From positions 1-64,000 of the forward strand of contig NZ_QPJD01000025.1 in NCBI RefSeq assembly GCF_003337375.1: 64,000 nucleotides of DNA, read 5' to 3'. The stretch comes from Paenibacillus prosopidis (lineage in GTDB: Bacteria > Bacillota > Bacilli > Paenibacillales > Paenibacillaceae). The translations under genes were made by a program, and so were the position numbers. Each line of letters begins with the position of its first letter. The first letter of the stretch is position 1. This document shows positions 6,832 to 14,642 of the stretch, in pieces. The notes beneath the pieces are model-generated. The model made no database searches, was not told the origin of the DNA, and saw nothing but the letters and a program-made list of their open reading frames with translations.

Positions 6832-7908
6832 ATGAAGGAACCGACTCAGCTTGAAATTATGAATCAATTATTGCAATTAGTCGCACCAGGCACCCCTTTT
6901 CGAGAAGGGCTCGAGAATGTGCTTCGCGCAAAGACGGGTGCGTTAATTGTTGTCGGCTATAGTCCGGAGGTTATGGAGGTTGTGGATGGCGGTTTCTCCA
7001 TCAACTGCGATTTCTCCCCGAACTATTTGTATGAGCTGGCCAAAATGGACGGTGCGATTATTATGAGCGAGGATATGCGGCGGATTTTGTATGCGAATAC
7101 GCAGCTCATTCCGAACAGCTCGATCCCGTCGATCGAAACGGGTATCCGGCACCGAACGGCGGAGCGTGTTGCTAAGCAAACCGGCAAGTTAGTCGTTTCG
7201 ATCTCACAGCGTCGTAATATCATTACTCTTTATCAAGGAAGCTTGCGGTATTCGCTGAAGGATATGGGCGTTATTTTGACAAAGGCGAATCAGGCAATTC
7301 AGACTTTGGAAAAATATAAAGCGGTTCTCAGCCAGTCGTTTACGAATTTATCCGCGCTTGAATTTGAAGAGCTGGTAACGCTGCAGGAAGTGGCGCATGT
7401 TATTCAACGCGTAGAAATGGTGCTTCGAATCAAGATGGAGATTAAGCGCTACGTCAACGAGCTGGGCACAGAAGGCCGTCTAATCAGTATGCAGATGGAT
7501 GAGCTGGTTGGCGGTGTAGAAGAGGATGCCTGGTATTTACTTAAGGATTACGCGAAAGATAATTCGGATGAGAAAATTAGAGAAATCCGGGCAGGACTGA
7601 AGAAGCTCAGCTCTGACGAGCTTTTGGATGCACCTCCGATCATCCGTCTGATGGGTTATCCGCACACGAATAATATGAATGATGAGTCGGTTTCGCCGCG
7701 CGGATATCGATTGTTGAACAAAATTCCGAGACTGCCTCTTATCATAATGAACAATCTGATTGAACGCTTCGGACGGCTGCCTCATATTTTGATGGCAACA
7801 ATCGAAGAGCTGGATGAAGTTGATGGCATTGGCGAGGTACGGGCACGGGCGATTAAAGAAGGCCTCAAGCGTATACAGGAGCAGATGTTCATTGACAGGC
7901 AAATTTAA
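6832..7908 (+). CDS. disA: DNA integrity scanning protein DisA, diadenylate cyclase
   Basis: DisA makes cyclic di-AMP from two ATP and pauses synthesis when it meets branched DNA, delaying sporulation. The 358-residue product has the DAC domain with KMDGAIIMS (DGA motif) and GIRHRTAERV (RHR motif). A helical linker follows and then a C-terminal helix-hairpin-helix DNA-binding region (EELDEVDGIGEVRARAIKEG). Start ATG 6832 follows GGGGG; an upstream TTG at 6814 would overlap radA. Co-transcription with radA fits the reported interplay of the two proteins on recombination intermediates. Confidence 0.97.
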   Translation: MKEPTQLEIMNQLLQLVAPGTPFREGLENVLRAKTGALIVVGYSPEVMEVVDGGFSINCDFSPNYLYELAKMDGAIIMSEDMRRILYANTQLIPNSSIPSIETGIRHRTAERVAKQTGKLVVSISQRRNIITLYQGSLRYSLKDMGVILTKANQAIQTLEKYKAVLSQSFTNLSALEFEELVTLQEVAHVIQRVEMVLRIKMEIKRYVNELGTEGRLISMQMDELVGGVEEDAWYLLKDYAKDNSDEKIREIRAGLKKLSSDELLDAPPIIRLMGYPHTNNMNDESVSPRGYRLLNKIPRLPLIIMNNLIERFGRLPHILMATIEELDEVDGIGEVRARAIKEGLKRIQEQMFIDRQI

Positions 7909-7996
7909 ATCCCATACAATGGATGGAATGTAGACCTGTCGTAAATCGATACATTCGAAACGGGTTTTGGGGCATAGTAGAGAAGAGGTGGAAAAG

Positions 7997-8743
7997 ATGA
8001 TCACAAAATCGATACCGAGCCTTCTCACGGTGGGGAACTTATTCTTAGGAGTAATCGCCATCATTCTTGTTTTTAATGAAAAACCAGATACGGCGGCAAT
8101 GATGGTATTGATCGCCATGCTGCTCGACGGCGTAGACGGACGCGTTGCTCGGGCGCTGAACGTCCAAAGTGAATTCGGTAAAGAGCTGGACTCGTTATCG
8201 GACGTCATCTCGTTCGGGGTAGCTCCGGCTTTTATTATGTATGTGGTAGCTTTTCAGGAGCTTAATCCGGCGTTCGCCTGGATTGTAACGGCGTTGTTTC
8301 CCATTTGCGGTGCTTTGCGGTTGGCGCGCTTTAATGTTATTTCGAGTGCACCGGGGTATTTTATCGGTCTTCCGATCCCCGCGGCTGGCGGCGTGCTGGC
8401 GACGCTTGCTTTGTTCAAAGATGATATTTACGTATCGGTATTGCTGGCAAGTACACTCGTGCTTTCCATACTGATGGTTAGTACCATTAAATATCCGAAT
8501 TTCAAAAAAGTCGGTATTCCGAAAAGCGCGGTTTGGGTAGTGCCTATCGTCGTTGTTGTAGCAGTGGTGCTCGGCTTAGTATTTAAAAACGATTTATCTA
8601 AAATATTGTTCGTACCGCTGCTGCTTTATGCGCTGTACGGCCTAAAAAAAAACGTTGATGGCCGCCTTAAGAAGCGCAATCGCAAGCGCGGCAAATTGAA
8701 GGACCATCCGGATGATCCGGTGCAGTCCGAGCATACGGCTTGA
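7997..8743 (+). CDS. pssA: CDP-diacylglycerol-serine O-phosphatidyltransferase
   Basis: This membrane enzyme of 248 residues transfers a phosphatidyl group from CDP-diacylglycerol to serine, the first step to phosphatidylethanolamine. The CDP-alcohol phosphotransferase signature is present as DGVDGRVARALNVQSEFG followed by KELDSLSD, with all conserved Asp residues. Several hydrophobic segments follow, then a basic C-terminal tail (KKRNRKRGKLK). ATG 7997 follows AGAGGTGG; the GTG at 7967 lacks a site. It sits between disA and the PIN/TRAM gene, which are adjacent in B. subtilis, so it is an insertion relative to that order. Confidence 0.93.
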   Translation: MITKSIPSLLTVGNLFLGVIAIILVFNEKPDTAAMMVLIAMLLDGVDGRVARALNVQSEFGKELDSLSDVISFGVAPAFIMYVVAFQELNPAFAWIVTALFPICGALRLARFNVISSAPGYFIGLPIPAAGGVLATLALFKDDIYVSVLLASTLVLSILMVSTIKYPNFKKVGIPKSAVWVVPIVVVVAVVLGLVFKNDLSKILFVPLLLYALYGLKKNVDGRLKKRNRKRGKLKDHPDDPVQSEHTA

Positions 8744-8748
8744 GTAAC

Positions 8749-8796
8749 AAAAACCGCTGATCCGTTCCTTATTAAGGAATTCGATCAGCGGTTTTT
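8749..8796. terminator. Bidirectional terminator pssA / minus-strand gene
   Basis: AAAAACCGCTGATC (8749-8762) pairs perfectly with GATCAGCGGTTTTT (8783-8796) around an inner TTCCTTATTAAGGAA palindrome. A/T runs on both sides allow use from either strand. Confidence 0.9.
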
Positions 8797-8837
8797 CTCA
8801 TTTTTTTTGTGGAGCCTGCCGTACAAATGCCGCCGCA

Positions 8838-9233
8838 TCAGGTTAAATTAAACAGACCTAAAGTAGAGCATTTGTCGTATTCATCTGAAATTACTTCATC
8901 TAGTTTAATATTTAGCTGATTACATAAAGCAGTCATGTAAAATAAGTTGCGGCCAAGTTCGGCCTTAAGCACGTCGCGGCAGTGCTCGCATACGGCTCCT
9001 GAGAGGTGACTTTGCAGCGTTTCTTTCGCATTTTCAAGATTAAGCTCATCAGAATATTGCTGCTTTCGGGCATTTAATTCAATACAGCCGCAATCCGTTA
9101 CCGCTTTCGTCACTGCGCGGTTTACGGAAGCACTCGACTGTCCGAATTTGGACATGACATCCAGCAAGCTGCGGTGCCTGAGCAGCAATTCTGAAACTTG
9201 CTGCTGAAATTGATCCAGTGTAGGAGCGCTCAT
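8838..9233 (-). CDS. Small all-helical Cys-rich protein of unknown function
   Basis: This 131-residue soluble protein has start ATG at 9233 (MSAPTLDQFQQQVSELLLRH) with GAGGTGG just upstream; a longer frame to 9275 lacks a site. It looks all-helical. Cys pairs occur at CGC (near residue 50) and CEHC (near 83), so metal binding is possible. The C-terminus NLFYMTALCNQLNIKLDEVI is reminiscent of MazG-type helical pyrophosphohydrolases, but the EExxE-type metal motif is not evident. I recall similar Paenibacillaceae proteins under a DUF1573-like label but am not sure. It is transcribed against both neighbours, converging on pssA and divergent from the PIN/TRAM gene. Confidence 0.75.
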   Translation of the reverse strand: MSAPTLDQFQQQVSELLLRHRSLLDVMSKFGQSSASVNRAVTKAVTDCGCIELNARKQQYSDELNLENAKETLQSHLSGAVCEHCRDVLKAELGRNLFYMTALCNQLNIKLDEVISDEYDKCSTLGLFNLT

Positions 9234-9409
9234 CGGTTCCACCTCTTTCACCAACCTCTTGTAAAGTACTCTCAATTTCCATTATAAGCTTCCTTATCTC
9301 TCTTTTCAAAATATGATTTATTAAAATTTATAAATGTTTGCAATTAATATATGCCCCCACGGTTAGCGAGCCAATTATTGGAACATAATTGTAGTGGAGG
9401 TGAACCATA

Positions 9410-10507
9410 ATGGTTAGACGAATAATTCAATTGATAGGTATGTTGTTCGGCGGTATGGCCGGCGGTGAAGTATACGGGTGGATGAATGGAGCGGCCGTAT
9501 GGTCTGGGACATCATTCGGGATGCTGCAGCGATCCGGCACTTATTACATGAATGTAGCAATTGGCGCGGTTTTTGGTGTTATTGCAGCAACGATGGTGGC
9601 AGGTCAAGTGATTCGTTATATGCAGAAAGGTGCGGAGCAAACCGCTGAGCTGCCGATGCAGCAGTTGTTAGCGGGTGCGGGAGGGCTGCTTGCGGGCTTG
9701 CTGCTTTCCGTAATGTTATATCCGGCCGTATCAGGTTTAGACGGTCTGGGGAGTCTTGTTCCAGCGGTTATGATGCTTTGCTTCGGATATTTAGGAATGA
9801 GAATCGGGCTCCATAAGCAGGAGGAGCTTGCTGCAGGTTTTGCAGCGATGCTTGAGAAGCGGCGGATAGCACCAGCTGCCGATGAAGCGGGCGGCTACGA
9901 GGAGCATAAAATACTCGACACGAGCGTAATTATCGACGGACGTATCGCGGATATTTGCAAAACCGGCTTTATTGAAGGCACGCTGGTCATTCCTGAGTTT
10001 GTACTGGAGGAGCTGCAGCATATTGCGGATTCTTCAGATTTGCTGAAGCGGAATAGAGGACGTCGCGGTCTCGATATTTTGAACAAAATTCAAAAAGAGC
10101 TTGATGTAAAGGTGCTTATCTATGAAGGCGATTTTGAAGAAATCGGCGAGGTTGACAGTAAGCTTGTAAAGCTGGCTAAGGCGCTTCACGGCAAAGTCGT
10201 CACTAACGATTTCAACTTAAACAAAGTATGCGAGCTGCAAGGCGTATCGGTACTGAACATTAATGATTTGGCTAATGCGGTAAAGCCTGTGGTCCTTCCG
10301 GGAGAAGAAATTATTGTTCAAGTGATAAAAGACGGCAAAGAGCATGGCCAAGGAGTCGCCTATTTGGACGACGGCACGATGATCGTTGTTGAAGGCGGAC
10401 GCGAGTATATCGGTACTACAATGGAGGTGCTCGTCACGAGCGTACTTCAAACGTCTGCGGGCAGAATGATTTTCGCAAAGCCTAAGCTGTTGGAAAAAGC
10501 GCTGTAA
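9410..10507 (+). CDS. Membrane PIN/TRAM-domain protein (YacL family)
   Basis: The 365-residue protein has four N-terminal hydrophobic segments (residues about 1-140). A PIN nuclease-fold domain follows, with KILDTSVIIDGRIADI, VLEELQHIADSSD, KRNRGRRGLDIL and VVTNDFNLNKVC, keeping the acidic residues expected for metal binding. A C-terminal TRAM RNA-binding domain (EEIIVQVIKDGKEHGQGVAY) completes it. ATG 9410 follows GTGGAGG. In Bacillus the same gene lies between disA and ispD. It presumably acts on RNA at the membrane; its substrate is not known to me. Confidence 0.93.
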   Translation: MVRRIIQLIGMLFGGMAGGEVYGWMNGAAVWSGTSFGMLQRSGTYYMNVAIGAVFGVIAATMVAGQVIRYMQKGAEQTAELPMQQLLAGAGGLLAGLLLSVMLYPAVSGLDGLGSLVPAVMMLCFGYLGMRIGLHKQEELAAGFAAMLEKRRIAPAADEAGGYEEHKILDTSVIIDGRIADICKTGFIEGTLVIPEFVLEELQHIADSSDLLKRNRGRRGLDILNKIQKELDVKVLIYEGDFEEIGEVDSKLVKLAKALHGKVVTNDFNLNKVCELQGVSVLNINDLANAVKPVVLPGEEIIVQVIKDGKEHGQGVAYLDDGTMIVVEGGREYIGTTMEVLVTSVLQTSAGRMIFAKPKLLEKAL

Positions 10508-10562
10508 CAAGGTATGATAGTACTATTGTTTACTTGAATACAGTGCGAGGCAGGTCGAAGGC

Positions 10563-11282
10563 ATGGGAGCAGATTGGGGAGTCGTCATCGTGGCGGCCGG
10601 ACGCGGTACGCGGATGGGGACGAAGGAAAGCAAGCAATATTTGCAGCTCGGGGACAAGCCCATTCTCGTCCATACACTGGAATTGTTTCAGGCGATGGAT
10701 TCGGTGAAGGAAGTAGCGCTTGTCGTCGGAAGCGACGATGTGGAGCGTTGCCGCGATTGGGTGCGGCAGTATGGATTGACGAAGGTGACGGCTATAGTAG
10801 CCGGAGGCAAGGAACGTCAGCATTCTGTGTTCTGCGGACTGCAGACGCTGACGTCGGAATGGGTGATGGTGCATGACGGCGTCCGTCCGCTCGTAACGGC
10901 GGATGCGGTGCGTGCATGCTGCTCAGCTGCGAAGCAGAGCGGCGCTTCCGTGCTTGCTGTACCGGTTAAAGATACGATTAAACAAGTGAATGAAGCGGGT
11001 GTGATCGTTTCTACTCCGGACCGTCGAAGCTTGTGGGCGATACAAACGCCGCAAGCTTTTCGTCGTGTCCTGCTGCAGGAAGCGCATGAGCGTGCGCAAG
11101 CGGAAGGGTTCATAGGGACGGACGACGCCATGGTCGTGGAGCGAATGGGTACACCGGTTACCGTTGCGGAAGGTGAATATACGAATATTAAAATAACGAC
11201 GCCTGAGGATTTACCGTGGGCGGAATTTTTGCTTGCGAAGCGTCGCGCCGATTTGGCAGAGGGGAAGGGTGAACACGGATGA
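10563..11282 (+). CDS. ispD: 2-C-methyl-D-erythritol 4-phosphate cytidylyltransferase
   Basis: IspD joins CTP to MEP to give CDP-ME in the non-mevalonate isoprenoid pathway. The 239-residue product has the nucleotide-binding VVIVAAGRGTRMGTKESKQY at the N-terminus, the catalytic-region HDGVRPLV, and TPDRRSLWAIQTPQ with EGEYTNIKITTPEDL near the C-terminus. ATG 10563 follows a modest GAGG site. It overlaps ispF by four bases (ATGA), so the two are translationally coupled. Confidence 0.96.
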   Translation: MGADWGVVIVAAGRGTRMGTKESKQYLQLGDKPILVHTLELFQAMDSVKEVALVVGSDDVERCRDWVRQYGLTKVTAIVAGGKERQHSVFCGLQTLTSEWVMVHDGVRPLVTADAVRACCSAAKQSGASVLAVPVKDTIKQVNEAGVIVSTPDRRSLWAIQTPQAFRRVLLQEAHERAQAEGFIGTDDAMVVERMGTPVTVAEGEYTNIKITTPEDLPWAEFLLAKRRADLAEGKGEHG

Positions 11283-11761
11283 TTCGTGTAGGACAAGGCT
11301 TTGATGTACATCAATTGGTAGAAGGGCGACCCTGTATTATTGGTGGAGTGAATATTCCATACGAGAAGGGCTTGCTGGGGCATTCCGATGCGGACGTGCT
11401 GCTTCACGCCATAACGGACGCGATACTAGGTGCGCTTGGTCTTGGCGATATCGGCAAGCATTTTCCGGATACGGATGCCGCATTTAAGGATGCTGACAGC
11501 TTGAAGCTGCTCGAGCACGTATGGAAGCTTGTCCGTGAGCGCGGCTATAAGCTCGGTAATATCGATTCGACGATTATTGCCCAGAGGCCGAAGATGCTGC
11601 CTTATATCCCGCAAATGGCGGAAATTATTGCGAAGGCCCTCGAAGCGGACGTATCGCAGGTAAACGTGAAGGCAACTACGACGGAACAGCTCGGCTTCAC
11701 GGGACGCGGCGAAGGCATTGCGGCGCAATCTGTTGTTTGCCTAATTAAGGATATGCTATGA
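11279..11761 (+). CDS. ispF: 2-C-methyl-D-erythritol 2,4-cyclodiphosphate synthase
   Basis: IspF cyclises CDP-ME 2-phosphate to MEcPP with loss of CMP. At 160 residues it has the standard length. Metal ligands are visible in GQGFDVHQL (Asp and His) and GHSDADV (His), and the C-terminal TTEQLGFTGRGEGIAAQ motif is complete. It is expressed from the ispD message through the ATGA overlap and acts as a trimer in the cytosol. Confidence 0.97.
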   Translation: MIRVGQGFDVHQLVEGRPCIIGGVNIPYEKGLLGHSDADVLLHAITDAILGALGLGDIGKHFPDTDAAFKDADSLKLLEHVWKLVRERGYKLGNIDSTIIAQRPKMLPYIPQMAEIIAKALEADVSQVNVKATTTEQLGFTGRGEGIAAQSVVCLIKDML

Positions 11762-11878
11762 TCGTGATTATCAAGCGTAAACGCTGTCGCGTCCTTGGCG
11801 GCAAAAGCTCGTTTGGCGGTGAAATATAAGCTTATTTATAGATGTGAAGCTTATAAATTCTTATATTCATAATTGCAG

Positions 11879-11956
11879 CGTATGTTTACGAGGCGGGATT
11901 TTGCTTCGCAAAACTTAATACCGTATGCTTTCGAAGTAAGATTTTGCTTCGCAAAA
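11879..11956 (+). repeat. Two imperfect direct repeats with small hairpins before gltX
   Basis: Two copies of about 35 bases (11879-11913 and 11922-11956) share CGTATG, TCGAAG-like bases and an identical 17-base core GATTTTGCTTCGCAAAA. Each core folds as TTTTGC-TTC-GCAAAA. The second copy lies directly before AAGGAGGG of gltX. The rest of the ispF-gltX gap shows nothing assignable. Confidence 0.75.
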
Positions 11957-11977
11957 ATTTAAGGAGGGAATTTAGAG

Positions 11978-13450
11978 ATGACAGCAGAAGTTCGAGTTCG
12001 ATATGCCCCTTCTCCAACGGGTCATTTACATATCGGTAATGCAAGAACGGCCTTATTCAATTATTTGTTTGCAAGAAACCGCGGCGGAAAATTTATTGTG
12101 CGGATTGAAGATACGGATGTAAAGCGTAACGTTGCGGGCGGCGAAGAAAATCAGCTGACCTATTTAAAGTGGCTCGGCATTGATTGGGATGAGAGCATTG
12201 ATATTGGCGGAGGATACGGACCTTACCGCCAGACCGAGCGGCTGGATATTTACAGAAAATATTGGCAAGAGCTGCTTGACCGCGGTTTAGCTTACCGCTG
12301 CTATTGCTCGGAAGAAGAGCTTGAACAGGAGCGGGAAGCGCAAATCGAACGGGGCGAGACTCCGCGTTATTCCGGACAGCACCGCGATTTGACGGAGGAG
12401 CAGCGTCAAGGCTACGAAGCGGAAGGCCGCATACCGAGCATTCGGTTTCGTGTTCCGGAAGGCCGTACCTATACATTCGATGATATGGTGAAAGGCTCGA
12501 TCACCTTTGAGACTGCGGAGATGGGCGATTTCGTTATTGTGAAGAAAGACGGTATTCCAACCTATAATTTCGCCGTTGTGCTTGACGACTATTTGATGAA
12601 AATCAGTCACGTTCTGCGCGGAGAGGATCACATTTCCAACACGCCTCGCCAGCTTATGATTTATGAAGCGTTTGGCTGGGAGCCGCCGAAGTTCGGCCAT
12701 ATGACCTTGATCGTTAACGAGCAGCGCAAAAAGCTAAGTAAACGCGATGAATCGATCATTCAATTCATTTCGCAATATGACGACCTCGGCTATTTACCGG
12801 AAGCCATGTTCAATTTCATAGCGTTGCTTGGCTGGTCACCTGAGGGGGAGCAGGAAATGTTCACCCGCGAGGAGCTCGTACAAGTGTTTAATCCAGATCG
12901 CCTAAGCAAGAGCCCTGCCGTATTCGATACGCAGAAGCTCAGCTGGATGAATAACGAATATTTGAAAAAAGCCGACCTGCCTCGTCTCGTGGATTTGTGT
13001 CTTCCGCATTTACAGAAAGCAGGACGCGTATCAAGCGGGCTGGATGCGGAAGGACGCGCTTGGGTAACGGATCTTGTAGCGCTCCATCAGGATAAGCTGC
13101 GCTTTGCCGCAGAAATCGTACCGATGACCGAACTGTTTTTCTGCGAAACGGTAGCGGATGAGGAGGAAGCGGCTGTCGTGCTTGCAGAGGAGCAGGTTCC
13201 TGCAGTACTTCAAGTTTTTCTGGCTTTGGTAGAAGCGGGCGATACGCCTTTTCAGGTTGACGGTATTAAGGATATGATCAAGACGGTGCAGAAGGAAACG
13301 GGCTTCAAAGGTAAACAGCTGTTTATGCCGATCCGGGCTGCGCTTACCGGACAGACGCATGGTCCTGATTTGAATCAGTCTATTGCACTGCTTGGCAAAC
13401 AAAAGGTGATCGATCGTCTGCGCAGCCGCCTGAACGGCTTCGGCGTGTAA
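11978..13450 (+). CDS. gltX: Glutamyl-tRNA synthetase
   Basis: This class I aminoacyl-tRNA synthetase of 490 residues charges tRNA-Glu, and in Bacillales usually also tRNA-Gln, which is later amidated. The HIGH-type motif is PSPTGHLHIGNART near residue 9 and the KMSKS-type motif is KKLSKRDES near 250. A C4-like knob (CYCSEEELEQ) is present. ATG 11978 follows AAGGAGGGAA. Gene order gltX-cysE-cysS is that of Bacillus, but the following cysE has its own T-box leader and so can be controlled apart. Confidence 0.97.
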   Translation: MTAEVRVRYAPSPTGHLHIGNARTALFNYLFARNRGGKFIVRIEDTDVKRNVAGGEENQLTYLKWLGIDWDESIDIGGGYGPYRQTERLDIYRKYWQELLDRGLAYRCYCSEEELEQEREAQIERGETPRYSGQHRDLTEEQRQGYEAEGRIPSIRFRVPEGRTYTFDDMVKGSITFETAEMGDFVIVKKDGIPTYNFAVVLDDYLMKISHVLRGEDHISNTPRQLMIYEAFGWEPPKFGHMTLIVNEQRKKLSKRDESIIQFISQYDDLGYLPEAMFNFIALLGWSPEGEQEMFTREELVQVFNPDRLSKSPAVFDTQKLSWMNNEYLKKADLPRLVDLCLPHLQKAGRVSSGLDAEGRAWVTDLVALHQDKLRFAAEIVPMTELFFCETVADEEEAAVVLAEEQVPAVLQVFLALVEAGDTPFQVDGIKDMIKTVQKETGFKGKQLFMPIRAALTGQTHGPDLNQSIALLGKQKVIDRLRSRLNGFGV

Positions 13451-13539
13451 GTTATATACTTAAAACCCGACAGACGTGTTATAATGCCCTTGTCACCTAT
13501 TTGGGTATTCGGTATACTATGACTATTAAATGAATGATT

Positions 13540-13921
13540 GAACGGCCGTGAACAGGAAAAGTACGTTTGCCCGTGGATTCGCAGAGAGGACAACCGTCAT
13601 TCGAATCAGCGCCTACCATATGCGGTAGAGGTAATTAGAATGGGGCTGCAAGTTGTCTGGTCCATCGAACGGAAAAATGCACCTGGGAGCTTTGTTCCGA
13701 GCTGCTGAAGCAGGAAATGCACCAACCGTAGCGATACGCCTGAAGTAGGCAATCGTTTATGCGGTTGTACTTTTCGGCTGAGCGGGGTAGGCAGCAACGT
13801 AGCGTCTGCGTTAAAGACTCCAAGACGGACAGCCGCCGACAGCAGTCGGAGTTTGTTCAAGCAGAGTGGAACCGCGAGATTACACGCCTCTGCAGCATTT
13901 GATGCTGCGGAGGCTTTTTTT
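13540..13921 (+). promoter_or_regulatory. Cysteine T-box leader of cysE-cysS
   Basis: The long untranslated leader carries CAGAGAGG near 13580 (stem I base), the T-box AGAGTGGAACCGCG at 13863-13876, and a terminator GCCTCTGCAGCAT/ATGCTGCGGAGGC with TTTTTTT at 13886-13920. Two TGC (Cys) triplets sit in like contexts, GGAAAAATGCACC at 13678 and GGAAATGCACC at 13718; one is presumably the specifier, but I cannot fold stem I by eye to say which. Uncharged tRNA-Cys should switch on cysE and the genes behind it. Confidence 0.88.
13886..13920 (+). terminator. T-box terminator hairpin
   Basis: GCCTCTGCAGCAT, loop TTG, ATGCTGCGGAGGC, then seven T. The competing antiterminator is formed by the T-box just upstream. 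Confidence 0.9.
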
Positions 13922-13979
13922 ATTGAAATATAAGAATGTATAAGCGTCAGGCATTTACGCTTGAAAGGAGCAAATGATC

Positions 13980-14642
13980 ATGTTTCGCCATTTTCGTTCG
14001 GACATTCAAGCGGTTTTTGAAAATGACCCGGCTGCCCGCAGCCGTTTTGAGGTCATCTTCACATATTCAGGTGTGCACGCTATATGGGCTCACCGCATTG
14101 CCCACCCCTTGTACCGCAGAGGCTGGTTTACGCTCGCGCGAATCATATCGCAGGTGAGCCGTTTTATGACGGGCATTGAGATTCATCCGGGTGCAAAGAT
14201 AGGCGCCAGGCTGTTTATCGATCACGGCATGGGGGTCGTTATCGGGGAAACGTGTGAAATCGGCGATGACGTGGTCATCTATCAAGGGGTTACCCTTGGC
14301 GGCACCGGCAAAGAAAAAGGGAAGCGGCATCCCACAATTGGAAACAATGTAGTTATCGGGTCAGGCGCGAAGGTGCTCGGTTCATTTCAGGTAGGCGACT
14401 ACTCGAATATAGGATCAAATGCGGTTGTGCTGCGCGAGGTGCCGATGAACAGCACAGTTGTCGGAAATCCAGGTCGGGTCGTTAAGCGGAACGGAGAGCG
14501 TGTAGGTGACCGGCTTGATCATACGCAGCTGCCCGATCCGGTTATTGAAATGTTTCGTACGATGCAGAAGGAAATTGATGAGTTGAAATCCGAGCTTAAG
14601 CAGCTTAGGGAACCTGTAGCTGGAGGGGAAACGCGAAAATGA
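13980..14642 (+). CDS. cysE: Serine O-acetyltransferase
   Basis: CysE acetylates serine to O-acetylserine, the acceptor for sulfide in cysteine synthesis. The 220-residue protein has an N-terminal helical part and a left-handed beta-helix (hexapeptide repeats: GAKIGARLFIDHGMGVVIGE, IGNNVVIGSGAKVLG, IGSNAVVL) with the catalytic-region DHGMGVVIGET. ATG 13980 lies nine bases after GAAAGGAG; the ATG at 13974 is too close. It lies under the Cys T-box and overlaps cysS by four bases. Cysteine-deficient tRNA would thus raise both cysteine synthesis and its tRNA synthetase. Confidence 0.96.
   Translation: MFRHFRSDIQAVFENDPAARSRFEVIFTYSGVHAIWAHRIAHPLYRRGWFTLARIISQVSRFMTGIEIHPGAKIGARLFIDHGMGVVIGETCEIGDDVVIYQGVTLGGTGKEKGKRHPTIGNNVVIGSGAKVLGSFQVGDYSNIGSNAVVLREVPMNSTVVGNPGRVVKRNGERVGDRLDHTQLPDPVIEMFRTMQKEIDELKSELKQLREPVAGGETRK

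Noticed and set aside
10530..10874. Minus-strand open frame opposite ispD
   Set aside because: It is a shadow of ispD with no start site or family resemblance.
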